From NCBI GenBank assembly GCA_902614915.1, contig CACMMX010000004.1, positions 31,494-95,493 on the forward strand: a DNA stretch of 64,000 bases, in the 5' to 3' direction. Both the position numbers and the translations under genes were made by a program. The notes below the pieces were generated by a model, which saw only the letters and a program-made list of their open reading frames with translations, was not told the origin of the DNA and ran no database searches. Positions 1-7,324 of the stretch are shown here, one piece after another; position 1 is the stretch's first letter, and every line of letters starts with the position of its first letter. Origin of the DNA: an uncultured Cryomorphaceae bacterium (GTDB lineage Bacteria; Bacteroidota; Bacteroidia; Flavobacteriales; Schleiferiaceae).

Positions 1-349
1 ATGCGACTGCGGCCCAGAAATTCACTTCCATGACCTGTTTTTCGATCTGGAATTCCATTTCATCTACGGAACCTAAATGACCAATTCCGCCATTATTGAT
101 CAAAATGTCTACATGTCCTTTGAAATCAAGCGCTTGCTTGGCCCATTGATGTGCTTGTTCATGATTTTGTAAATCAAGTGGAAGCACACAACAATCTTCT
201 GGGTTGGGCAATTGCTTTTGTAATTCTTTTAAAAGTTTTAAACGACGTGCAGAAACAATGAGGTAGGCACCTTTTTGTGAATACGCCTTTGCCAATGCCA
301 GTCCAATCCCGCTGCTTGCTCCAGTTATCCATACTACCTTACCTTTCAT
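1..349 (-). CDS. SDR-family oxidoreductase, 3' end cut by window edge
   Basis: N-terminal part (about 116 residues) of a short-chain dehydrogenase/reductase, reading off the left edge of the window. The start is ATG at 349 on the minus strand. Visible SDR hallmarks are the Rossmann dinucleotide-binding motif TGASSGIG at about residues 9-16, an LDL motif near residue 60 and the structural NNGG motif (normally NNAG) near residue 86. These place it among classical NAD(P)-dependent SDRs. The catalytic S-Y-K residues lie beyond the edge, so the substrate cannot be judged. The next minus-strand gene upstream, the DEAD-box helicase, ends 8 nt before this start, so the two are probably co-transcribed. 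Family assignment is firm; specific function is unknown. Confidence 0.85.
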   Translation of the reverse strand, partial: MKGKVVWITGASSGIGLALAKAYSQKGAYLIVSARRLKLLKELQKQLPNPEDCCVLPLDLQNHEQAHQWAKQALDFKGHVDILINNGGIGHLGSVDEMEFQIEKQVMEVNFWAAVA

Positions 350-357
350 TGCGTTCG

Positions 358-2304
358 CTATTTGCGCTTTCTTGGTGCGCCCTTAAATTTAGAACTTCCT
401 TTTGATTTTGAATGAGAAGACCTGCGCTTACTTTTATTATCAATGTCTTCACCTATTCTTTTTCTTCTAGGACGGTCACCAAAATCTCTTCCAAATCTAC
501 CTTGTTCACCATCTTCTCTGCGAGTACGCGGTCTTTCTTCAAAATCACTTCGTCCGCCAGAGCGTTTGTCAAAATCCCTTTTATTTCTGCTATCAAACCC
601 ACTTCTTTGGTTTCTGCCACCTCGCCTGTTTCTATCTTCACGGCGACCGCCTCCGTAGTTGCCGCGTGCGTGTCTATATGGTTTTAAGTTTTCGCCTTCT
701 TCAAAATAGGCATTGATGGTGTATGAACCTGTTTTGGCTCCTGCTAGACGGCTGGCAATTTCAGCAGCGTATCGCTCCTCAACATCAATTCGTGAGAATG
801 TTTTGTCCATGTCTATTTTACCAATGCGAATTTTTGTTCCTTCCATTACGTCGTTGATAACGCCCATTAATCGGGAAGGATTCACTTTCTGACGATAACC
901 AAGGTCGACCACAATGGTCTTAAAGCCTGCTTCTGCTCCTGATTTCGAATTGCGCTGTCCGCGTTCTTTTATTTTTTTCGCGGTTTCATTGATGTTTCTT
1001 GCACCGCGATACCTGCTTAATATGGCGCTTACTTCATGGCCTAAGAATCGTTCAATTAGATTTGATTTGCTTAGATGTGCAAGCTTATCCATAGCTTCTT
1101 CCACCAGTGTAGGATCAAGTTCATATACGTGATCCATTTGTTCTAATTCATTTATGGCTTGGCGCATTTTAACCTCGCAGATGTCTTCACCAGAAGGAAC
1201 CAACTTGGTTTCAAATGTCTTGCCAATTAATCGTTCGAGGCTTTTGACTTTACGCATGTTACGGCCATGAGTAATCACTATGGAAATTCCACTTGAACCT
1301 GCGCGACCTGTACGACCAGATCTGTGCACATACACTTCAGGATCATCAGGGATGTTGACATTAATGACATGAGTGAGGTCGTTAACATCTATACCACGAG
1401 CTGCGACGTCTGTAGCGACCATTACGTTTAACGCTCTATTTCTGAACCGTTTCATAACATCGTCCCGCTGTGCTTGGCTCAAATCTCCGTGTATAGCTTC
1501 TGCCCGGTAGCCGTCGTTCACTAATTGTTCGGCAATGCTCTGAGTTTCTCTTCTGGTTCTACAGAAAACTATACCGTACATATCTGGATTGAAATCCAGT
1601 ATACGGCGCATGGCTTCATAAGTGTTCTTGGAACTGACTACATATAATTCATGTTCTACATTCGAAGCACTAATGTTTCGCTTACCCGCAGATATTTCTT
1701 TGGGGTCGCTTAGGTATTTTTTTGTTAAATGCTTCATACCCTCGGGCATGGTTGCAGAAAAACAAAGCGTTTGTTTGTATTCAGGGGTATTTGCTAGAAT
1801 AGCATCTAATTCATCTTGGAACCCCATGCTTAGCATCTCATCTGCTTCATCTAACACTAAAAACTGTACGTCTTCTATTCGAAGTTTCCGTCTTTCTATT
1901 AAATCAAGAGTTCTACCAGGTGTTCCCACAACTATTTGAGGCTTTGCCTGGAGGGACTTGATTTGCTTTGATATAGGAGAACCACCATAAACTGCGGTAA
2001 CTCGAACATCCATGAATTTCGCATAAGATTCTATGTCATTTGCGATTTGAAGACACAGCTCTCTTGTTGGTGCCAAAATGATGGCTTGAACATGTGAGAC
2101 ATCTTCTTCCAATTGATGTAAAATCGGCAAAGAGAATGCTGCAGTTTTACCTGTGCCTGTCTGTGCGAATGCTATTAAATCAGTAGATTCTTCGAGCAGA
2201 TGTTCGATGCTCATTTTTTGAATAGGAGTCGGTTCCACGAAACCTAAAACTTCCACACCACGTATTATATTCGGGTGAAGACCAATGTCTTTGTACGTTT
2301 CCAT
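358..2304 (-). CDS. DEAD-box ATP-dependent RNA helicase with DbpA-type RNA-binding domain
   Basis: ATP-dependent RNA helicase of 648 residues, probably acting in ribosome assembly or cold-adapted RNA remodelling. Motifs in order: Q-motif region near residues 10-30, Walker A AQTGTGKT at about 47-54, PTREL, TPGR, the DEAD box at about 152-155, SAT at about 183-185, and the HRSGRTGR arginine-finger motif near 330. Residues of about 460-545 resemble the DbpA/CsdA C-terminal RNA-binding domain. The last 100 residues form a low-complexity Arg/Gly/Lys tail expected to bind RNA. ATG at 2304 was chosen over an upstream in-frame TTG at 2316 because it directly precedes the conserved start of the Q-motif region. 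The 5' leader is long, about 110 nt if the box at 2424-2431 is the promoter. Which paralogue (DeaD, RhlE-like) cannot be fixed from sequence alone. Confidence 0.92.
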   Translation of the reverse strand: METYKDIGLHPNIIRGVEVLGFVEPTPIQKMSIEHLLEESTDLIAFAQTGTGKTAAFSLPILHQLEEDVSHVQAIILAPTRELCLQIANDIESYAKFMDVRVTAVYGGSPISKQIKSLQAKPQIVVGTPGRTLDLIERRKLRIEDVQFLVLDEADEMLSMGFQDELDAILANTPEYKQTLCFSATMPEGMKHLTKKYLSDPKEISAGKRNISASNVEHELYVVSSKNTYEAMRRILDFNPDMYGIVFCRTRRETQSIAEQLVNDGYRAEAIHGDLSQAQRDDVMKRFRNRALNVMVATDVAARGIDVNDLTHVINVNIPDDPEVYVHRSGRTGRAGSSGISIVITHGRNMRKVKSLERLIGKTFETKLVPSGEDICEVKMRQAINELEQMDHVYELDPTLVEEAMDKLAHLSKSNLIERFLGHEVSAILSRYRGARNINETAKKIKERGQRNSKSGAEAGFKTIVVDLGYRQKVNPSRLMGVINDVMEGTKIRIGKIDMDKTFSRIDVEERYAAEIASRLAGAKTGSYTINAYFEEGENLKPYRHARGNYGGGRREDRNRRGGRNQRSGFDSRNKRDFDKRSGGRSDFEERPRTRREDGEQGRFGRDFGDRPRRKRIGEDIDNKSKRRSSHSKSKGSSKFKGAPRKRK

Positions 2305-2411
2305 ATGAGGGGTCAAAAGTGACCGTTAAAATTTCCCAGTTCCGCTGGGTGCGCCTGCATGAGTGTTAGTGCTTCCTCACAATTTTTAGCCTACATGGAA
2401 GATGGACACCC

Positions 2412-2458
2412 TTAAATCACATACAAACATACAAATAATAATGCGGTCTGTGATTTAA
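2412..2458. repeat. 10-bp perfect inverted repeat flanking the helicase promoter box
   Basis: The arms TTAAATCACA (2412-2421) and TGTGATTTAA (2449-2458) are exact reverse complements separated by 27 nt. A minus-strand TAnnTTTG box (2424-2431) lies between them. It may be a split operator for a dimeric regulator or a stem-loop at the 5' end of the helicase transcript. The repeat is directly visible; the role is inferred. Confidence 0.55.
2424..2431 (-). promoter_or_regulatory. Candidate -7 promoter box for the DEAD-box helicase
   Basis: Minus-strand TATGTTTG matches the Bacteroidota -7 consensus TAnnTTTG. It lies about 120 nt upstream of the helicase ATG, giving a leader of about 110 nt. The leader carries a small hairpin, CCCAG (2335-2339) pairing with CTGGG (2345-2349). 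Long structured leaders are known for cold-induced RNA helicases; the link here is inference. Confidence 0.4.
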
Positions 2459-2612
2459 ATGCTCTAGCACTAATTATCTCTAATTCTCACGGGTTATGGA
2501 CATCTTTTCTTGCATTTATTTTTTTCCAAACTTTAAAATGAGTTTTCTTTTTCAAAAGGTATTTAATTTGTCTATTTTTCGAGATGAGTAAAACATTTTT
2601 TCTCTCTTGTAG

Positions 2613-2642
2613 TTGCATAAAAGATTCATAGAGTTATATTTG
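2613..2642 (+). promoter_or_regulatory. Promoter of rpmH (Bacteroidota -33/-7 type)
   Basis: TATATTTG at 2635-2642 matches the -7 consensus TAnnTTTG. A TTG at 2613-2615 sits 19 nt upstream, as expected for the -33 element. The predicted start of transcription is about 25-30 nt before the rpmH ATG. The rest of the 2317-2675 gap holds only the helicase leader elements listed separately. Confidence 0.6.
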
Positions 2643-2675
2643 CAATCCGTATAACAGAGCTAATTTTATAGACAA

Positions 2676-2834
2676 ATGAAACGCACCTTCCAACCTAGTA
2701 ATAGAAAGCGCAAAAACAAACATGGATTCCGTTTGAGAATGGAAAGCGCGGACGGGCGTAAAGTTTTAGCCTCTCGTCGTTCTAAGGGGCGTAAAAGATT
2801 AACTGTTAGTGATAAAGGAAATTACAAAGGTTAA
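2676..2834 (+). CDS. rpmH: 50S ribosomal protein L34
   Basis: A 52-residue, very basic protein of the large ribosomal subunit. It begins [19 protein letters not shown] and contains the family signature (FQPS, RxKxHGFRxRM, then SRRxKGRKxL near residues 33-42). Length and composition match bacterial L34 throughout. It stands as a single-gene unit, with its own promoter box upstream and a strong intrinsic terminator downstream. dnaA and rnpA, its usual neighbours in many other bacteria, are not here. Confidence 0.97.
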   Translation: MKRTFQPSNRKRKNKHGFRLRMESADGRKVLASRRSKGRKRLTVSDKGNYKG

Positions 2835-2861
2835 GATGTTAAAAACCTTTTGATAATATAT

Positions 2862-2892
2862 AAGGTGTTGCTATCAGCGACACCTTTTTTTT
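2862..2892 (+). terminator. Intrinsic terminator of rpmH
   Basis: AAGGTGT (2862-2868) pairs with ACACCTT, with an inner GCT/AGC pairing in the loop, followed by a run of eight T ending at 2892. Confidence 0.85.
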
Positions 2893-2906
2893 GACCCTAT
2901 GCCAAT

Positions 2907-2914
2907 TAAATTTG
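2907..2914 (+). promoter_or_regulatory. Candidate -7 promoter box for carB
   Basis: TAAATTTG matches TAnnTTTG and ends 16 nt before the carB ATG. No convincing -33 element at normal spacing is visible; the region upstream is the rpmH terminator. Confidence 0.45.
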
Positions 2915-2930
2915 CATAAATCATAAGTTC

Positions 2931-5783
2931 ATGCCGAAGAATTCATCCATTAAGCACGTTTTAATCATCGGGTCTGGACCAATTGTAATTGGCCAAGCGT
3001 GTGAATTTGATTACTCAGGTTCTCAAGCTTCACGATCACTCAGAGAGGAAGGAATAACAGTTACTCTAATCAATTCGAATCCAGCTACCATTATGACAGA
3101 CGAGGTGGTTGCAGATAATATTTACCTAAAGCCGCTCAACTTTGAGAGTATAGAAGATATTCTCAATATACACGCGGATATAGATGTAGTCCTTCCAACA
3201 ATGGGTGGACAAACTGCCCTAAATCTTTGCATTGAGGCAGATAAGCAAGGTATTTGGGAAGAGCATGATGTAAAAATAATTGGTGTAGATATTGATGCTA
3301 TCAACATTACTGAAGATAGGGATGAGTTCCGCAAGTTGATGGAACAGATTGATATACCAATGGCGCCGTCTAGAATTGCAAAGAGTTTTTTACGCGGTAA
3401 AGAAACTGCTCAAGAATTTGGTTTTCCGTTGTGTGTTCGGGCCTCATTTACTTTAGGTGGTGCCGGAGCAACTTTTGTACATACTGAAGAAGAATTTGAT
3501 ACTGCATTGAGTAGAGGCCTTGAAATTAGTCCCATTCACGAAGTAATGATTGATAAGGCCTTGCTCGGTTGGAAGGAATATGAATTAGAAATACTGCGTG
3601 ATGAAAATGATAATATTATCATCATTTGTTCTATTGAGAATATGGACCCCATGGGGATTCACACAGGTGACTCTATAACCGTAGCTCCGGCGATGACATT
3701 GAGCGATACCACATATCAAAAGATGCGTGATATGGCCATAAAAATGATGCGTAGTATCGGAACTTTTGCCGGAGGGTGTAATGTTCAGTTTGCCGTTAGT
3801 CCCGATGAAAAAGAGGACATCGTTGCGATTGAGATTAACCCTAGAGTTAGTAGGTCTTCTGCATTAGCCTCCAAAGCAACGGGTTACCCAATAGCAAAGA
3901 TTGCCGCTAAGATGGCCATTGGTTATACGCTTGATGAACTAATAAATCAAATTACTAAGACCACTACGGCATATTTTGAGCCTACATTGGATTATGTAAT
4001 TGTTAAAATTCCTCGCTGGAACTTTGAAAAATTTGAAGGTGCAGACACTCGTTTGGGCATCCAAATGAAGGCGGTTGGAGAAGTAATGGGTATTGGTCGC
4101 AGCTTTCAGGAAGCCCTACACAAGGCAGCGCAATCTTTGGAAATCAAACGAAACGGATTGGGCGCAGACGGTAAAGGTTTAAGCGATCAAGATCAAATTC
4201 TACATAAGCTTGAATATGCTTCTTCTGACCGATTATTTGTTATTTATGATGCGATTCAAATGGGTATTCCATTGCGTACGATATATGATATCACGCGCAT
4301 TGATATCTGGTTCTTAAAGGAAATAGAGGATCTAGCAAAAGTTCAAAGTCGAATAGAAAGATACTCTTTAGATTCTTTACCTAAAGAACTAATTTTAGAG
4401 GCAAAAATGAAAGGTTTTGCGGATCGTCAAATTGCGCACATGGTCCGTGCTTTGGAGAGCGAGGTCCACGAAAAGAGAACAGAATTAGGGATACAACGGG
4501 TTTGGAAACTAGTAGATACCTGTGCAGCTGAATTTCCTGCGCAAACCCCTTATTACTATTCCACGTTTGAGATGCCGTTTGTAAACTTAGATGGGGTTGA
4601 GGTAATTGAGAACGAAAGTGTGGTTAGCGACAAAGAAAAGATAATGGTTTTGGGCTCCGGTCCAAATCGCATTGGTCAAGGAATTGAATTTGACTACAGT
4701 TGTGTGCACGGTGTATTAAGTGCGAGGGAAGAGGGGTACGAAACGATTATGATTAATTGCAATCCTGAAACAGTGAGCACCGATTTTGATACTGCGGACA
4801 AATTGTACTTTGAGCCTGTTTTTTGGGAGCATATATATGATATTATACTTCATGAAAAGCCAAAGGGAGTGATTGTCCAATTGGGTGGACAGACTGCACT
4901 GAAATTGGCCGAAAAAATGAGTAGATACGGTATCGATATTATCGGGACGTCTTATGAGGCCTTGGATTTAGCTGAGGATCGTGGCTCGTTTTCTACACTT
5001 TTGAAAGAAATTAATATTCCCTATCCCAGGTTTGATGTGGCTACTAATGCAGATGAGGCACTCGATATTGCAGAACAGCTAGGTTTTCCAATTCTGGTAA
5101 GGCCGTCGTATGTTCTGGGAGGCCAAGGGATGAAAATTGTCATTAACAAGGAAGAATTAGAACGACATGTAATTAATCTTTTCAAGGAGTTTGAAGGAAA
5201 TCGAGTACTTCTAGATCATTACCTAGATGGAGCTATTGAAGCTGAGGCCGATGCCATTTGCGACGGTGAAGATGCTTACATTATTGGGATAATGGAGCAC
5301 ATTGAGCCGTGTGGTATTCACTCTGGAGACAGTTCAGCAGTTTTACCACCTTTTAATTTAGGGCCACTTGTGATGCAACAGATTAAAGAGCATACAGTCA
5401 ATATTGCTAAAGCGTTGGACACGAAGGGGCTAATAAATATTCAATTTGCCATTAAAGATGATGTGGTTTACATCATCGAGGCGAATCCTCGTGCTTCAAG
5501 AACTGTACCTTTTATCTGTAAAGCATACGGTGAACCTTATGTGAATTACGCAACCAAGGTCATGCTTGGAACTAAAAAGGTGAAAGACTTTGATTTTAAT
5601 CCTCAGATGGATGGGTTTGCTATCAAAGTCCCTGTGTTTTCGTTCATTAAGTTTCCAAATGTCAATAAGAAATTGGGCCCGGAGATGAAATCTACTGGAG
5701 AGGAAATTAGGTTTATTAAGGATCTCAAAGATCCTGTGTTTAAGAAGCTCTACAGTGAACGAAGCTTATACTTGAGCCGTTAA
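2931..5783 (+). CDS. carB: Carbamoyl-phosphate synthase large subunit
   Basis: Large subunit that forms carbamoyl phosphate from bicarbonate, ammonia (from glutamine via CarA) and two ATP, feeding arginine and pyrimidine synthesis. The 950 residues show the duplicated ATP-grasp architecture. The N-terminal half has a GSGPIVIGQACEFDYSG motif near residue 15 and GGQTALNLC near residue 95. The C-terminal half repeats these as GSGPNRIGQGIEFDYS near residue 577 and GGQTALKLA near 650. Classical CarB is about 1,070 residues; this one ends about 120 residues earlier, so the C-terminal MGS-like allosteric domain (UMP/ornithine regulation in E. coli) appears absent. carA is not adjacent. A strong terminator follows. 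Confidence 0.97.
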   Translation: MPKNSSIKHVLIIGSGPIVIGQACEFDYSGSQASRSLREEGITVTLINSNPATIMTDEVVADNIYLKPLNFESIEDILNIHADIDVVLPTMGGQTALNLCIEADKQGIWEEHDVKIIGVDIDAINITEDRDEFRKLMEQIDIPMAPSRIAKSFLRGKETAQEFGFPLCVRASFTLGGAGATFVHTEEEFDTALSRGLEISPIHEVMIDKALLGWKEYELEILRDENDNIIIICSIENMDPMGIHTGDSITVAPAMTLSDTTYQKMRDMAIKMMRSIGTFAGGCNVQFAVSPDEKEDIVAIEINPRVSRSSALASKATGYPIAKIAAKMAIGYTLDELINQITKTTTAYFEPTLDYVIVKIPRWNFEKFEGADTRLGIQMKAVGEVMGIGRSFQEALHKAAQSLEIKRNGLGADGKGLSDQDQILHKLEYASSDRLFVIYDAIQMGIPLRTIYDITRIDIWFLKEIEDLAKVQSRIERYSLDSLPKELILEAKMKGFADRQIAHMVRALESEVHEKRTELGIQRVWKLVDTCAAEFPAQTPYYYSTFEMPFVNLDGVEVIENESVVSDKEKIMVLGSGPNRIGQGIEFDYSCVHGVLSAREEGYETIMINCNPETVSTDFDTADKLYFEPVFWEHIYDIILHEKPKGVIVQLGGQTALKLAEKMSRYGIDIIGTSYEALDLAEDRGSFSTLLKEINIPYPRFDVATNADEALDIAEQLGFPILVRPSYVLGGQGMKIVINKEELERHVINLFKEFEGNRVLLDHYLDGAIEAEADAICDGEDAYIIGIMEHIEPCGIHSGDSSAVLPPFNLGPLVMQQIKEHTVNIAKALDTKGLINIQFAIKDDVVYIIEANPRASRTVPFICKAYGEPYVNYATKVMLGTKKVKDFDFNPQMDGFAIKVPVFSFIKFPNVNKKLGPEMKSTGEEIRFIKDLKDPVFKKLYSERSLYLSR

Positions 5784-5799
5784 ATCGAATTGGATAACA

Positions 5800-5832
5800 A
5801 AATCCCGAAGCCAAACGCCCGGGATTTTTTTT
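5800..5832 (+). terminator. Intrinsic terminator of carB
   Basis: AAATCCCG (5800-5807) pairs perfectly with CGGGATTT (5820-5827), followed by T residues to 5832. Confidence 0.85.
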
Positions 5833-5855
5833 ATCTTGATAAAAAATCATCGTGA

Positions 5856-6056
5856 ATGCTCTTTAGATTTCTTTTTTATACCGTTTTAGCTTATTTCATC
5901 TTCCGGTGGCTTGATAGATTTTTTAGTGGTAAAAGACCATTCCAACACAGAAAAAGGACACCTGACATACGAAGCAGAGAAAAACGCAGCAAGGTCAATA
6001 AGAACGTAGGTGAATACGTTAAATATGAAGAATTAAACAAAGATAAAAAGCCTTGA
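5856..6056 (+). CDS. Small membrane-anchored protein, DUF4834-like
   Basis: A 66-residue protein with one hydrophobic N-terminal segment (about residues 2-20, rich in F, L and Y) followed by a highly basic, probably cytoplasmic tail. Layout and size fit the DUF4834 family of small Flavobacteriia proteins; function is unknown. Its TGA stop (6054-6056) overlaps the TTG start of the following glycosyltransferase (6053), so translation of the two is probably coupled. Family naming is from memory of the pattern, not from a search. Confidence 0.7.
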   Translation: MLFRFLFYTVLAYFIFRWLDRFFSGKRPFQHRKRTPDIRSREKRSKVNKNVGEYVKYEELNKDKKP

Positions 6057-7324
6057 AACTCGGTATAATCACATACTATTGGCCTCCGGCAGGTGGGCCC
6101 GGTGTTCAACGTTGGCTTAAGTTGAGTAAATACTTGGCTCGAGATGGTATTGAGCTTTTTATTGTAACCGTTGATGCATATAAGGCTACGTATCCCTTAC
6201 GCGATGAAGGACTTTATTCTGATGTAGTAGATGGAGTAACTGTGGTGAGAACCAATACAAATGAAAAGTTTGGTGCCTACAAGAAATTTACCGGAAAAAA
6301 AAAGGTCCCTTTCAGCGGGTTTTCAGGAGAGAATTCGAAGGTAGGCTTCATTCAAAAAGTAGCCCGATTTGTTCGTGGAAACTTCTTTGTGCCGGACGCC
6401 CGAAAAGGGTGGAATTCTCATGCCTATAAAGCTGCTGCCAAGATTATAGAGGAGCAACATGTTCAGCATTGGATAACCACCTCACCGCCTCACAGTACTC
6501 AGTTAGTGGGTTTAAGGCTAAAAAAGAATTACGGCGTGAATTGGACGGCTGATTTTCGTGATCCCTGGACGGACATTTATTATTACCGTAAATTTTACCC
6601 AACAGCAATAACACGGGCTTATGAGCGAAGTTTGGAACGCAGAGTGTTCACATCCTGTGACCAATTGATCAGTGTTAGTACCGCCTGGAGTCAATCCTAT
6701 ATTGCAAAAGGAGCCCAGCCAGAATCTAAGGTACATACAATTACTAATGGATTTGACAAAGAAGATTTTCAACTTCATGAAACAACTAGGCCGGAAGTTT
6801 TTACTATTACCTACGCAGGAACGCTTGCTGCTCAATATCCTGTGGTAGAGTTTGTGAAAGCCCTGAATTGCATTGGTTTTAGAATAAATCTAAAAGTCAT
6901 TGGTTCATGGGACGGTTTGAGCAAGGAGCGGTTCGAAAAGTGTAAATCACATATACAGCTTGAATTTATTGACTATGTGCCTAAGCAAAAGTTAAACTCC
7001 ATATTGGTGTCAAGTCATCTATCGTTGTTCTTGTTGCCTGAGGTTGATAGTGCAAAGGGTCATGTGCCGGGTAAATTATTCGACTACATGGGCGCAGGTA
7101 ATCCAATACTGGGCCTTGGTCCAATCCAAGGCGATGCTGCAAAAATCATTCGTTCTGTGAATGCAGGTGATATCTTTAGTTATGAAAATACTCAAGGAAT
7201 CGTAGACTTTATCAAAGCTCATAAAGAAAATTGTCCGCGCTTGGATTCAGTATTAACGCATAAATATGAACGAAGCCTTCAGGCTAAAGCGGTACTTCAA
7301 GCTATTTCCGTTCCTTGTAAGTAG
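6053..7324 (+). CDS. Glycosyltransferase, family 4-like (GT-B fold)
   Basis: A 423-residue predicted GT-B glycosyltransferase. The N-terminus has the acceptor-domain signature YYWPPAGGPGVQR near residues 8-20. A DFRDPW motif lies near residue 165, as in many group 4 enzymes of Flavobacteriia. The C-terminal donor-binding region includes GKLFDYMGAGNPIL near residues 341-355. It probably adds a sugar to a lipid-linked or surface glycan at the inner membrane; donor and acceptor are unknown. It uses a TTG start overlapping the stop of the small upstream gene. It carries an in-frame A9 tract (6295-6303, codons for GKKK). Its 3' end overlaps the convergent YfhO gene by 23 nt. Confidence 0.88.
   Translation: MKLGIITYYWPPAGGPGVQRWLKLSKYLARDGIELFIVTVDAYKATYPLRDEGLYSDVVDGVTVVRTNTNEKFGAYKKFTGKKKVPFSGFSGENSKVGFIQKVARFVRGNFFVPDARKGWNSHAYKAAAKIIEEQHVQHWITTSPPHSTQLVGLRLKKNYGVNWTADFRDPWTDIYYYRKFYPTAITRAYERSLERRVFTSCDQLISVSTAWSQSYIAKGAQPESKVHTITNGFDKEDFQLHETTRPEVFTITYAGTLAAQYPVVEFVKALNCIGFRINLKVIGSWDGLSKERFEKCKSHIQLEFIDYVPKQKLNSILVSSHLSLFLLPEVDSAKGHVPGKLFDYMGAGNPILGLGPIQGDAAKIIRSVNAGDIFSYENTQGIVDFIKAHKENCPRLDSVLTHKYERSLQAKAVLQAISVPCK

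Noticed and set aside
412..687. Plus-strand ORFs opposite the helicase tail
   Set aside because: They mirror the low-complexity Arg/Gly/Ser-coding tail of the helicase; no independent coding signs.
2676..2834. rpmH as a mark of the replication origin
   Set aside because: rpmH lies near dnaA and oriC in many bacteria, but no dnaA, rnpA or DnaA-box cluster is visible here.
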